A stretch of DNA of 64,000 bases from Burkholderiales bacterium (GCA_024235795.1 JACKLR010000001.1:1736001-1800000), one strand, 5' to 3'. Numbered from the stretch's first letter, positions 46,149 to 56,817 are shown. Program-made: numbers and translations. Notes: generated by a model from the letters alone, not told the origin.

Positions 46149-47156
46149 ATGTGTGAGCTTAGCACTTCTGAGAGAACTCCAGGGCAGAGGTCACGACGGT
46201 GTATAACAGGGAATGGTACTGAAGTTGCAACTGATCTTGCTCCGGTTGGTCGTTGTGGTAATTTTCATCCATTGACTTTAAATGCAAATATTTACACAAT
46301 TTCCAATATAACGCCTGCAGAATTTTTACAAAAATATTTGGAATTAGAAGTCTATTATTGTGATCAACCTAATAATATTGAGGTTAATAGGAGGATAACT
46401 ACTCATGTATCTATTGAAGTATATTCTAACCCACGCTACAAGCATGCCAATCCATCTGAGTTTGATCTAGTTAAAGGTTTTCTTAATGATTGTCAAGGAT
46501 TGCATGGACAATCAGCAGCTATACAGTATGAGAGTACTCATCGGGACGCAATACGGAACTGCAATCTTGGACACGGAGCTCCGCAGCACTATCAAATATG
46601 GTTAAGCTACGTATTAACCTATGGTGGTCAGGGTTCTAGAAGGTTGAGACGAACATCATTTCAAATACGGAATAGATTACAAGAATATTGTGGTCGATAC
46701 AGTGAATCTCGTGGAGATAGTAATGATCACTCTCCTAATGTCGCCTGGCTTGGACTTGACTGTATAGGATTTGTAAACAGATATTTAATGGTTAGTGGAA
46801 GAGTACCTTGTCAAATAAATTTTCTTGGATCTGAGGGAAGTGGGATACAACAGCTTGCTGAAAGAAGTAGAAAAAGATTAAGCGTGGAATCTGTTCAACG
46901 AGGTGATCTGATTATTCATTGTTCTGATCACTTGACACATATAGCGATTGTAAATGATCGACATGGCAATGTTCTAGATGTTTGTGAGAGTGCTGGGAGC
47001 TGTAATGGTCTAATTAGGAGAAGATGGACAGTTATTTCTTTGTCCCCCCAGGGAGTATTTCGTTTTCGAACAGATTACCCGAATGGTCGTGGCCGTAATG
47101 AAGCTAGAGAAAGAGTGCGTCAGAATAGGGAATGGGGTATTTTTGCTTCTCCGTAA
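46149..47156 (+). CDS. Orphan NlpC/P60-like cysteine hydrolase
   Basis: 335 residues from the ATG at 46149, which has TTGGAG six bases upstream; a TTG at 46137 is inside that site. The C-terminal half has WLGLDCIGFVNRYL with the candidate nucleophile Cys205, VQRGDLIIHCSDHLTHIAIV with His264, and an aromatic/basic tail: the order Cys, GDL, His of NlpC/P60 peptidases. Residues 1-180 are Cys/His-rich and unrecognised. There is no signal peptide or membrane helix, which is unusual for a cell-wall enzyme, so it may be an intracellular toxin, a phage-derived lysin or an injected effector. No immunity gene is obvious. Codon use is more AT-rich than in core genes. Confidence 0.6.
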   Translation: MCELSTSERTPGQRSRRCITGNGTEVATDLAPVGRCGNFHPLTLNANIYTISNITPAEFLQKYLELEVYYCDQPNNIEVNRRITTHVSIEVYSNPRYKHANPSEFDLVKGFLNDCQGLHGQSAAIQYESTHRDAIRNCNLGHGAPQHYQIWLSYVLTYGGQGSRRLRRTSFQIRNRLQEYCGRYSESRGDSNDHSPNVAWLGLDCIGFVNRYLMVSGRVPCQINFLGSEGSGIQQLAERSRKRLSVESVQRGDLIIHCSDHLTHIAIVNDRHGNVLDVCESAGSCNGLIRRRWTVISLSPQGVFRFRTDYPNGRGRNEARERVRQNREWGIFASP

Positions 47157-47260
47157 GGGCTGACTATTACCCACTCTGGACACAAAACAAGCAAAAAGGT
47201 CGATTGATGCTCTAAAATGGCACTTTGCGGCATACTAAATAAAACATCATTCTTATCAAT

Positions 47261-48796
47261 TAATTAGTCGAGCCTTAAATATTCCCAAGTATTTGATATC
47301 AATCATAAATATATTGATTTACGCTGTTCAAATCGACCAGAAAATGCTAAAATAAGCGTTTGTTTCTGGTCGAAATGGTGATTTATCGATGCTCACACCC
47401 AGTAAAACTTTTCATCAACCCAGTTTGTTTGAAACAGATCTGTTGTTACAGCTTGACCCCTCTGATCCGCTGCTCAAACTATCAACCGTTATTCCCTGGC
47501 ATACCTTTGACGAAGCGTTTAGCATTCATTACACCGAGGACATAGGTGCGCCCAGCAAACCCATTCGCCTGATGGTTGGATTGCTGATCCTCAAGCAACT
47601 GGAGAACTTGAGCGATGAGTCGGTGGTATTGCAGTGGAAGCGCAATCCCTACTACCAGGCTTTTTGTGGCATGCAAGAATTCCAGCGGAAATTGCCTTGC
47701 CACAGTACGGAGCTGGTGCATTTTCGCAAGCGCATTGGCGCTGAAGGTGTTGAACGGATATTTCGGATGAGTGTTGGTTTGCATGGCAAAGCGGCGCTGG
47801 AAGCTGCGGTTCATATTGACACCACGGTACAGGAAAAGAACATCACCTATCCGACAGACAGCAAGCTTGCGATTAGAATTATTAATCGTCTGAACAAGAT
47901 AGCCAAAGTGCATGGTATTTTTCAACGGCGCACGTTTGTTAAGGAAGTCAAATTATTACGGTTGGACATCCGGCATTTCCGCCATGTCAAGAAAAGAGCC
48001 AAGGCCAAGCGTGCGTTAAAGCGCCTCAGAACCATTGCGGGCATTTTGATACGGGAGCTCAGAAGGAAGCTGCCGCAGTACTGCTTGTTTGATTGCTACC
48101 AACAGGATTTTCTGCTGTATGAGCGTATTTTGAAACAACAACCCAAAGACACAAACAAAATCTACTCATTACATGAGCCGCAGGTCTACTGTGTCGCCAA
48201 GGGAAAAGACCACAAACAATACGAATATGGCAGCAAGGCATCAATCGCCTGTACGGCGCGAAGCAATATCATCGTCGGTGTTGTCAGCCATGAACAAAAC
48301 CAGCATGACAGCCATACGTTGCCGGAAATACTCAAGCATGTTGAAACATCGCGTGGCAAAACAGTCAAACAAGCAGTATGTGACCGTGGCTACCGCGGCA
48401 AAAGCGAAGTGAACGGAACGAAAATCATTCTACCGGGAAAAGCGCTCAAACGAGACACGCATTACCAAAGAAACAAGAAGCGAAAACAATGCAGAAGACG
48501 TGCTGCGATTGAGCCAATTATCGGCCACTTGAAATCGGACTATCGAATGGCAAGAAACTATTTGAAAGGCGCCATCGGTGATCAGATCAACCTGCTGATG
48601 GCAGCTTGCGCCTGGAATTTGAAACAATGGCTGTTGGCCATTTTTTGGCTGTTTTTTGCAGCAAAACATAAGGCAAAAATAAGCACTGCCACCGGAGATT
48701 CCTGAAGAAAAAGTTTGCAGGCAAGATAAAGAATACCTGGGTGAAATTTTGTGTAGATAATTTCTCAAAATATCCTTTTTCAGGGTCGACTAATTA
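47261..48796 (+). mobile_element. IS5-family insertion sequence
   Basis: About 1536 bp with imperfect terminal inverted repeats: TAATTAGTCGAGCCTTAAA at the left (47261) and the reverse complement TAATTAGTCGACCCTGAAA at the right (ending 48796). Both ends share TAATTAGTCGA, so the target duplication cannot be separated from the repeats with certainty. The transposase gene fills most of the element and is intact. Confidence 0.8.
47389..48705 (+). CDS. IS5-family transposase
   Basis: 438 residues. The N-terminal part FHQPSLFETDLLLQLDPSD then KPIRLMVGLLILKQLENLSD is the DUF772-type region of IS5 transposases (IS1478-like subgroup). DDE residues are in AAVHIDTTVQEKNI, KQAVCDRGYRGKS and AAIEPIIGHLKSDYRM. 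It is complete, so the element may still be active. Confidence 0.92.
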   Translation: MLTPSKTFHQPSLFETDLLLQLDPSDPLLKLSTVIPWHTFDEAFSIHYTEDIGAPSKPIRLMVGLLILKQLENLSDESVVLQWKRNPYYQAFCGMQEFQRKLPCHSTELVHFRKRIGAEGVERIFRMSVGLHGKAALEAAVHIDTTVQEKNITYPTDSKLAIRIINRLNKIAKVHGIFQRRTFVKEVKLLRLDIRHFRHVKKRAKAKRALKRLRTIAGILIRELRRKLPQYCLFDCYQQDFLLYERILKQQPKDTNKIYSLHEPQVYCVAKGKDHKQYEYGSKASIACTARSNIIVGVVSHEQNQHDSHTLPEILKHVETSRGKTVKQAVCDRGYRGKSEVNGTKIILPGKALKRDTHYQRNKKRKQCRRRAAIEPIIGHLKSDYRMARNYLKGAIGDQINLLMAACAWNLKQWLLAIFWLFFAAKHKAKISTATGDS

Positions 48797-48893
48797 GAGT
48801 AATTTGAAAAAACGAGTAGAGTAAAGGACTGGCTTCGGGAGTATTAGAAATTCTGTGTCATTCCTTTACTATTAAATTTTATAGGAGTGACGA

Positions 48894-49797
48894 ATGAACA
48901 AGACTACACCGCAATTTGATTTTGAAGAAGCTCTGGAAGCCTTAAAAGCAGGGCGCGATTTGAATGGAAAAGATGGCATATTAACGCCACTGATCAAACA
49001 ACTCACAGAAGCTGCATTGGCGGCGGAACTTGAACAGCATATAAAATCCGGGGATGAACAGAACCGGAAGAATGGCACGACGCCAAAGACTGTAAAATCA
49101 GCATCAGGCAATTTTCAACTGGAAACACCCAGAGACCGCAACGGTACATTTGAACCCCAGTTGGTTAAGAAGCATCAGACCCATCTTACCGATGAAATCG
49201 AACGCAAGATTTTATCGTTATTTGCGTTGGGTTCCAGCTATCAGGATATTTCTGGGCATATTGCCGAACTGTATGGCATTGATGTTTCAACGGCGACGAT
49301 CAGCGCAGTCACAGATAAGCTAGTTCCGGAGCTCAGGGAATGGCAGCAACGGCCATTGGATAGTCACTATCCGTTCGTTTGGCTGGATGCCATACATCAC
49401 AAAGTAAAAGACGACGGCCGGTATGCCAGCAAGGCAGTCTATACCGTACTCGGCTTAAACATTGAAGGAAAGAAGGAAGTGCTAGGGTTGTATGTTTCGG
49501 AAAGCGAAGGCGCCCGATTCTGGCTTTCCGTACTGACAGACCTGAATAATCGTGGCGTACAGGATATCCTCATTGCCGCCGTTGACGGCCTTACGGGCTT
49601 TCCTGAGGCGATCAACAGTATATTTCCTGAAACCGAGGTTCAATTGTGCATCATTCATCAGATCCGCAATTCAATGAGATATGTGGCGTCAAAAAATCAA
49701 AAAGCGTTCATGGCTGATCTGAAGCCGGTATACAAAGCATCAGCCATTGATGCAGCCGAAGATGCGCTTGATGCATTGGAGGCCAAGTGGGGAAAAC
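48894..49797 (+). pseudogene. IS256-family transposase, 5' part (outer copy)
   Basis: Encodes the first 301 residues of the transposase up to LEAKWGK, then the inner element takes over and the frame ends at 49838 after a short non-native tail. DDE residues Asp (FVWLDAIHHK) and Asp (AAVDGLTGF) are here, but the final Glu lies in the 3' part at 51216-51523. The product cannot be active. Confidence 0.93.
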
Positions 49798-51207
49798 GAG
49801 GGTGTTCAAAATTCTGTGTCAGTTTGCAAATCACCTAACGCGCTTCGCTTGTTGACCACTGAAACCGGTGACCGATCGACACAATTCGTGTCGATGCGCT
49901 AACCAGTTTCAGCGGTGACATAAAAATCTGTATTGAATTCATAAATCCAGCTCCGCATCCAAACGGCCTTCAAAATATATCGCAAGCTGGGATAATGTCA
50001 AATTCCAGTTTAGGATTGGCATCGTCCATTTTTTGCTGGCGTTTTTGATGCCAACATACAATAATTTCAACAAACTGTTTTCATTAGGAAATCCACCTTT
50101 GGTTTTTGTCAGTTTGCGAAATTGGCGATGTACGGCCTCAATGGTGTTGGTTGTATAAATCACACGGCGTATCGGTTCAGGATATTTGAAGTATACCGAT
50201 AAATTTTCCCATTTGTTGCGCCAGGACTGGATCACGATGGGATACTGTTTTCCCCACTTGGCCTCCAATGCATCAAGCGCATCTTCGGCTGCATCAATGG
50301 CTGATGCTTTGTATACCGGCTTCAGATCAGCCATGAACGCTTTTTGATTTTTTGACGCCACATATTTCATTGAATTGCGGATCTGATGAATGATGCACAA
50401 TTGAACCTCGGTTTCAGGAAATATGCTGTTAATCGCCTCAGGAAAGCCCGTAAGGCCGTCAACGGCGGCAATGAGGATATCCTGTACGCCACGATTATTC
50501 AGGTCTGTCAGTACGGAAAGCCAGAATCGGGCGCCTTCGCTTTCCGAAACATACAACCCTAGCACTTCTTTTTTTCCTTCAATGTTTAAGCCGAGTACGG
50601 TATAGACTGCCTTGCTGGCATACCGGCCGTCGTCTTTTACTTTGTGATGTATGGCATCCAGCCAAACGAACGGATAGTGACTATCCAATGGCCGTTGCTG
50701 CCATTCCCTGAGCTCCGGAACTAGCTTATCTGTGACTGCGCTGATCGTCGCCGTTGAAACATCAATGCCATACAGTTCGGCAATATGCCCAGAAATATCC
50801 TGATAGCTGGAACCCAACGCAAATAACGATAAAATCTTGCGTTCGATTTCATCGGTAAGATGGGTCTGATGCTTCTTAACCAACTGGGGTTCAAATGTAC
50901 CGTTGCGGTCTCTGGGTGTTTCCAGTTGAAAATTGCCTGATGCTGATTTTACAGTCTTTGGCGTCGTGCCATTCTTCCGGTTCTGTTCATCCCCGGATTT
51001 TATATGCTGTTCAAGTTCCGCCGCCAATGCAGCTTCTGTGAGTTGTTTGATCAGTGGCGTTAATATGCCATCTTTTCCATTCAAATCGCGCCCTGCCTTC
51101 AAGGCTTCCAGGGCTTCTTCAAAATCAAATTGCACTGTAGTCTTGTTCATTCGTCACTCCTATAAAATTTAATAGTAAAGGAATGACACAGAATTTCTAA
51201 TACTCCC
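49798..51207 (-). mobile_element. IS256-family element (inner copy), inserted inside the outer copy
   Basis: 1410 bp in the opposite orientation to the outer copy. Flanked by the 8-base target duplication GGGAAAAC (49790-49797 and 51208-51215). Both ends are intact. The transposase differs from the outer one at four recognisable positions (for example TTVQ against TTPQ, NSMK against NSMR). Confidence 0.95.
49939..51150 (-). CDS. IS256-family transposase (inner copy, complete)
   Basis: 403 residues, mutator-type transposase. It has an N-terminal DNA-binding part, then FVWLDAIHHKVKDDG, LIAAVDGLTGFPEAI with CIIHQIRNSMKYV, and NTIEAVHRQFRKLTKTKGGF, which supply the DDE triad and the C/D(2)H-like signature of the family. 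The ribosome binding site AGGAGTGACGA lies upstream of the ATG at 51150. Intact and probably functional. Confidence 0.96.
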   Translation of the reverse strand: MNKTTVQFDFEEALEALKAGRDLNGKDGILTPLIKQLTEAALAAELEQHIKSGDEQNRKNGTTPKTVKSASGNFQLETPRDRNGTFEPQLVKKHQTHLTDEIERKILSLFALGSSYQDISGHIAELYGIDVSTATISAVTDKLVPELREWQQRPLDSHYPFVWLDAIHHKVKDDGRYASKAVYTVLGLNIEGKKEVLGLYVSESEGARFWLSVLTDLNNRGVQDILIAAVDGLTGFPEAINSIFPETEVQLCIIHQIRNSMKYVASKNQKAFMADLKPVYKASAIDAAEDALDALEAKWGKQYPIVIQSWRNKWENLSVYFKYPEPIRRVIYTTNTIEAVHRQFRKLTKTKGGFPNENSLLKLLYVGIKNASKKWTMPILNWNLTLSQLAIYFEGRLDAELDL

Positions 51208-51215
51208 GGGAAAAC

Positions 51216-51523
51216 AGTATCCCATCGTGATCCAATCCTGGCGCAACAAATGGGAAAATTTATCGGTATACTTCAAATATCCTGAACCGATACGCCGTGT
51301 GATTTATACAACCAACACCATTGAGGCCGTACATCGCCAGTTTCGCAAACTGACAAAAACCAAAGGTGGGTTTCCGAATGAAAACAGTTTGTTGAAATTA
51401 TTGTATGTTGGTATCAAAAACGCCAGAAAAAAATGGACGATGCCAATCCTAAACTGGAATTTGACATTATCCCAGCTTGCGATATATTTTGAAGGCCGTT
51501 TGGATGCGGCGCTGGATTTATGA
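51216..51523 (+). pseudogene. IS256-family transposase, 3' part (outer copy)
   Basis: Continues the interrupted outer transposase: IQSWRNKWENLSVYFKYPEP, NTIEAVHRQFRKLT (the catalytic Glu) and the ending FEGRLDAALDL. It joins the 5' part at the GGGAAAAC duplication. No start codon of its own is supported. Confidence 0.93.
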
Positions 51524-51699
51524 ATTCAATACAGATTTTTATGTCACCGCTGAAACTGGTTAGCGCATCGACACGAATTGTGTCGATCGGTCACCGGTTT
51601 CAGTGGTCAACAAGCGAAGCGCGTTAGGTGATTTGCAAACTGACACAGAATTTTGAACACCCTCCTGGCTTCCGATCACCATTAGAAATCGCCTATCTG

Positions 51700-52020
51700 T
51701 TTCCGCCCCTTTCGTTTGACGGTGCCTCAATAGTCATTCCATAGTTGACCTCACCAATCCTTCCTCATCAAACCGTACATGCGGTGCTACCGCATACGGC
51801 TTTCCGATGTTCTTCACACCGAGGCATGCGCCTTTTTCCAGCCAGCTGTTGTCGGAACCTTGTATAGCCCATATTTCGTATAAAACTGTTGACTCGGGAA
51901 ACGACCAAGGCCGGTTCCGCGATCTTTGACCTTGTGCCGCTTCATCAGATGCTTACGCAAGCGCTCTTCTGCGTGCGTCTTCACCCGATCCAATGCTTTG
52001 CTGGAATTTCGATAGTGCAA
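51700..52020 (-). pseudogene. 3' remnant of a group II intron with maturase C-terminus
   Basis: The minus frame from about 52017 to 51814 encodes the last part of an intron-encoded reverse transcriptase: ALDRVKTHAEERLRKHLMKR then HKVKDRGTGLGRFPSQQFYT and YGLYKVPTTAGWKKAHA, the usual maturase ending. Downstream at 51769-51802 is a domain V: AAGCCGTATGCGGT, an AGCA loop and CCGCATGTACGG, with the AGC catalytic triad. Reverse transcriptase domain, 5' intron part and exon are missing. The 5' border meets dispersed motif copy 7 at about 52015, so the intron was truncated by recombination. Confidence 0.82.
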
Positions 52021-52063
52021 AAACGGGGTCACAAAAACGGGGGCAGATCTTGCATTCACACAC
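52015..52063 (-). repeat. Island-associated dispersed motif, copy 7
   Basis: On the plus strand AAAACGGGGTCACAAAAACGG, GGGCAGATCTTGCATTCACA. It has the doubled ACGGGG tail of copies 1 and 2. It joins the group II intron remnant on one side and the second uppP 3' fragment on the other. Confidence 0.65.
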
Positions 52064-52072
52064 TCCCCTTTA

Positions 52073-52128
52073 GCCAAACCCCGGTTACTCTGCAACTCCC
52101 GTATACGCCACCAACAATAGCGCGCATC
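52073..52128 (-). repeat. Strongly diverged second duplicate of the uppP 3' end
   Basis: Contains CTCCCGTATACGCCACCAAC, which aligns with CGCCCGTATACGCCGTCAGC near the uppP stop, with weaker similarity on both sides over about 56 bases. Like fragment 1, it follows directly on a copy of the dispersed motif. Its high divergence makes this less certain than fragment 1. Confidence 0.5.
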
Positions 52129-52156
52129 AACTATAACCCGCTAGCAAGCGAGTATA

Positions 52157-52303
52157 ATGGTAGCTAATAAAATAGATCAGACCACCCGCAGCGATCAAAT
52201 CCTGAAAATACAGTGCGAAATTGCCAATGAACTTGTTCAGCTTGAGGATTGCTGGCTTGTGGCTGAGTATAAAAATGGTCTCTGTTCTTGTGTCACCAGA
52301 TAG
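52157..52303 (+). CDS. Hypothetical 48-residue protein
   Basis: ATG at 52157 to TAG at 52303: MVANKIDQTTRSDQILKIQC then EIANELVQLEDCWLVAEYK and NGLCSCVTR. The composition looks like a soluble helical protein, but there is no strong ribosome binding site and no family match I recognise. It converges on the 3' end of vapC and overlaps it by 11 bases. It could be a fragment of a larger regulator gene. Confidence 0.3.
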   Translation: MVANKIDQTTRSDQILKIQCEIANELVQLEDCWLVAEYKNGLCSCVTR

Positions 52304-52837
52304 TCCTGATTAACGAACTGTTTCTTAAATTACTGTCAGGCGTTACCAGTTGCGCGTTATGCACAATCGATGTGGCTGCAATAATCCGGTCTGCCGGATC
52401 ATTATTGATTTCGCAGTCAAAATCCGCCGATTGTTCGGCTATTTCAGGGGTAATGGCCATCACTGAAACATTTCTGGATTGCAGAAATAAATTGATGAAA
52501 TTTGAAGCACTTGTTGCGACTTCTATAGGGTACCTCTAAAAATTCAGAGTTTTAAACAAGACGAGGCGAGAACAAAAAATATTGACGTAGCATATAATTG
52601 ATATGTAAGGAATATTTTTTGTGAACAACGACGTATTGTGACGAAATATGGATTTTTAGAGATGCCCTATACGTTGTTTTTTATGAACATTGATATCTCC
52701 CACAGAGAAATATCAGACACGATTAATGCATGATCCGCATCAGCCTGGTTAATTGCATCAAGTGCAAGTGCATTGGTTGTGAGCCGTGGATATTCCAGTG
52801 CATCCCAAATGATCACGCATGTATCCAGCAGAATCAC
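52293..52837 (-). pseudogene. VapC-type PIN-domain toxin split by a 144-bp element
   Basis: The gene starts with GTG at 52837, overlapping the antitoxin stop as GTGA: VILLDTCVIIWDALEYPRL, then ALIVSDISLWEISMFIKNN. After removal of the inserted element and one TA, the codons join as NNV-EVATSASNF and continue through ITPEIAEQSADFDCEINNDP, ADRIIAATSIVHNAQLVTPD to a TGA at 52293. The PIN acidic residues (LLDTC, WEI, DPADR, TPD) are all kept. The split gene gives only a 57-residue N-terminal piece, so this toxin is inactive. Confidence 0.9.
52526..52669 (-). mobile_element. 144-bp MITE with TA target duplication (copy A)
   Basis: Terminal inverted repeats of about 20 bases: TAGGGTACCTCTAAAAATTC at the left and the complement of TAGGGCATCTCTAAAAATCC at the right. 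TA is duplicated on both sides (52524-52525 and 52670-52671). TA duplication and this size fit the non-autonomous elements mobilised by Tc1/mariner-IS630-type transposases; no such transposase is in the window. A degenerate second copy is at 33305-33430. Confidence 0.88.
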
Positions 52838-53064
52838 GACAAGGCATCCCACTGTTCATCTACAGGGCTTGTCACATCACGGATTTTTGCTGTGGCAGCG
52901 AGTTCATGCAATTGTTTTCTGGCAAGTATTTTTTGGTCAACAGGAGGGATAATCGTGGCGATCAATCGACCATTCGTTGTTACTGAAATGTGTTCCCCGG
53001 AATTTGCTTTCTCCAGATATTTCAGTAAATTTGCCCTGAATTCACTGATGTTTATTGTTTCCAT
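52834..53064 (-). CDS. Phd/YefM-family antitoxin
   Basis: 76 residues: METINISEFRANLLKYLEKA then ISVTTNGRLIATIIPP, the Phd/YefM DNA-binding fold, followed by a flexible toxin-binding tail. The stop codon TGA overlaps the GTG start of the vapC-like toxin. With the toxin destroyed, the antitoxin may persist as a harmless DNA-binding protein or protect against related toxins. Confidence 0.88.
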   Translation of the reverse strand: METINISEFRANLLKYLEKANSGEHISVTTNGRLIATIIPPVDQKILARKQLHELAATAKIRDVTSPVDEQWDALS

Positions 53065-53167
53065 TGGCGCATTGCTTTATTGTACATAATTCATGTACAA
53101 ATATACTGCTACAGCTATAATAAATGAATCTTTGGTATACTGATTGAACGACTGATTTGTTTCAATC

Positions 53168-53995
53168 TCACCCAAACTCCGACCACCCCACAACGCCCGT
53201 ATACGCCGTCAGCAATATGATGCAGCCGAAAATTATCCGGTAATAGGCGAACCACGTAAAATCATGATTGCTGATAAAGCGGATCAGTCCGCGCACGGCA
53301 ATTAGGGCGCTGAAAAAAGCGGCGACAAAACCGACGGCGAACATGCCGATGTCGTTAAACTCCAGAATGGCGCGATTTTTGTAGACATCGTAAAATGTGG
53401 CGGCGAACATGATGGGGATCGCCAGGAAGAAGGAAAACTCGGCAGCGGCTTTGCGCGACAGGCCGAACAGCAAACCACCGATAATAGTCGCGCCGGAACG
53501 CGAGGTACCCGGAATCAACGCCAGGCATTGCGCGCAGCCGACTTTCAGCGCATGTTTCCAGTCCATATCATCGACCTGCTCGACTTCTATTTTGTGATCA
53601 CGCCGTTCCGCCCATAAAATCACAATACCGCCGATGACAAGCGCGGTTGCCACCGATAACGGATTAAACAGATACTGTTTGATCACATCGATGAACAGCA
53701 GACCTAAAATAGCCGCGGGCATGAATGCAATGAACAGGTTCAGGACAAAGCGCTGCGCCGATTTGTCCGAGCCGATTCCCACCACGACATCGGTAATTTT
53801 CTGGCGATATTCCCAGCAAACCGCCAGAATCGCGCCGAGCTGAATTGCAATCATAAACACCTTCTCCCGGTCGCTGTTAAAATCCAGCAGATCGCCGACC
53901 AGGATCAAGTGGCCGGTTGATGAAACTGGCAGAAATTCGGTCAGCCCTTCAACGACACCAAGTATTAACGCTTTGAATAGTAGAGTAAAATCCAT
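53168..53995 (-). CDS. uppP: Undecaprenyl-diphosphatase
   Basis: 275 residues, eight or so membrane helices. The BacA/UppP active-site motifs are [17 protein letters not shown] (residues 17-33) and [20 protein letters not shown] (about 163-182). It recycles undecaprenyl diphosphate, the lipid carrier for peptidoglycan and polysaccharide. Full length. The 3' end is the border of the large accessory island and is duplicated at 44413 and, weakly, at 52073. Confidence 0.96.
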   Translation of the reverse strand: MDFTLLFKALILGVVEGLTEFLPVSSTGHLILVGDLLDFNSDREKVFMIAIQLGAILAVCWEYRQKITDVVVGIGSDKSAQRFVLNLFIAFMPAAILGLLFIDVIKQYLFNPLSVATALVIGGIVILWAERRDHKIEVEQVDDMDWKHALKVGCAQCLALIPGTSRSGATIIGGLLFGLSRKAAAEFSFFLAIPIMFAATFYDVYKNRAILEFNDIGMFAVGFVAAFFSALIAVRGLIRFISNHDFTWFAYYRIIFGCIILLTAYTGVVGWSEFG

Positions 53996-54044
53996 ATTGA
54001 TTGTGGCTTAACTGGTTTGGTTGGTCGGTAATGTTTTATTTTAT

Positions 54045-56074
<2,030 letters not shown>

Positions 56075-56139
56075 GATGCTGTGAAGCTAATGGAAATGTG
56101 AAATAATTGCAAGTATATTATTTTTTGAACTGAACGCAT

Positions 56140-56817
56140 ATGAACACAGAATTGAATCCAGACCCAACAATAGAACAAATACGGTTGAACATGATATCCC
56201 AGCAAATTCGCACATGGTACGTGCTGGACGACGAAGTGCTTGATTTGTTAAATAAAATACATCGCGAAGAATTTGTTCCAGCGGCCTATCGTCACGCCGC
56301 TTTTGTCGATATGGAAATTCCTCTCGGTCAAGGCCAGGTAATGCTCGCGCCAAAAATGGAAGCGCGCATCCTGCAGGAGTTGCATATCAAAAAAACAGAT
56401 AAGATTCTCGAAGTCGGCAGCGGCAGCGGCTATATGACAGCATTACTTGCGCAATTGGGCAATCATGTGTACAGCGTTGAAATCGCGCCGGAATTTAAAA
56501 ACATGGCCGAAACCAACCTGAAAGCGCACAACATTACCAATATAACCCTGGAGTTGGGTGATGCTGCACACGGCTGGTCAAAGCATGAGCCTTACGATGT
56601 CATTGTCGTAACGGCATCCACACCGGTATTACCGGATAGCTTCAAGAACAGCCTGAATACCGGCGGACGCCTGTTTGCCATTGTAGGCGAAGATCCCGTA
56701 ATGGATGCTGAGCTGATTACCTGTGTTGCACCCGGTGAATTCACCGTTACAAAACTGTTTGAAACCAGCACCCCAGAACTGATTAATGCAGCGCAAGCAA
56801 ACAGGTTCACCTTTTGA
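56140..56817 (+). CDS. pcm: Protein-L-isoaspartate O-methyltransferase family protein
   Basis: 225 residues. Motif I for AdoMet binding reads KILEVGSGSGYMTALLAQLG, the N-terminal MISQQIRTWYVLDDEVLDLL and REEFVP resemble Pcm, and YDVIVVTASTPVLPDSF and LNTGGRLFAIVGE follow in order. This divergent Pcm subgroup is found just upstream of tolC in many betaproteobacteria, as here. It repairs isoaspartyl residues in damaged proteins, or may have a changed substrate in this subgroup. Confidence 0.86.
   Translation: MNTELNPDPTIEQIRLNMISQQIRTWYVLDDEVLDLLNKIHREEFVPAAYRHAAFVDMEIPLGQGQVMLAPKMEARILQELHIKKTDKILEVGSGSGYMTALLAQLGNHVYSVEIAPEFKNMAETNLKAHNITNITLELGDAAHGWSKHEPYDVIVVTASTPVLPDSFKNSLNTGGRLFAIVGEDPVMDAELITCVAPGEFTVTKLFETSTPELINAAQANRFTF

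Larger units (their letters stand above)
48837..51664 (+). mobile_element. IS256-family element (outer copy), interrupted by a second copy
   Basis: Ends are GGGAGTATTAGAAATTCTG at 48837 and the reverse complement of GAGGGTGTTCAAAATTCTG ending at 51664. The 8-base target duplication CTGGCTTC is present on both sides (48829-48836 and 51665-51672). Subtracting the inner element and its duplicated 8 bases leaves exactly 1410 bp, the length of the inner copy. Confidence 0.95.
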
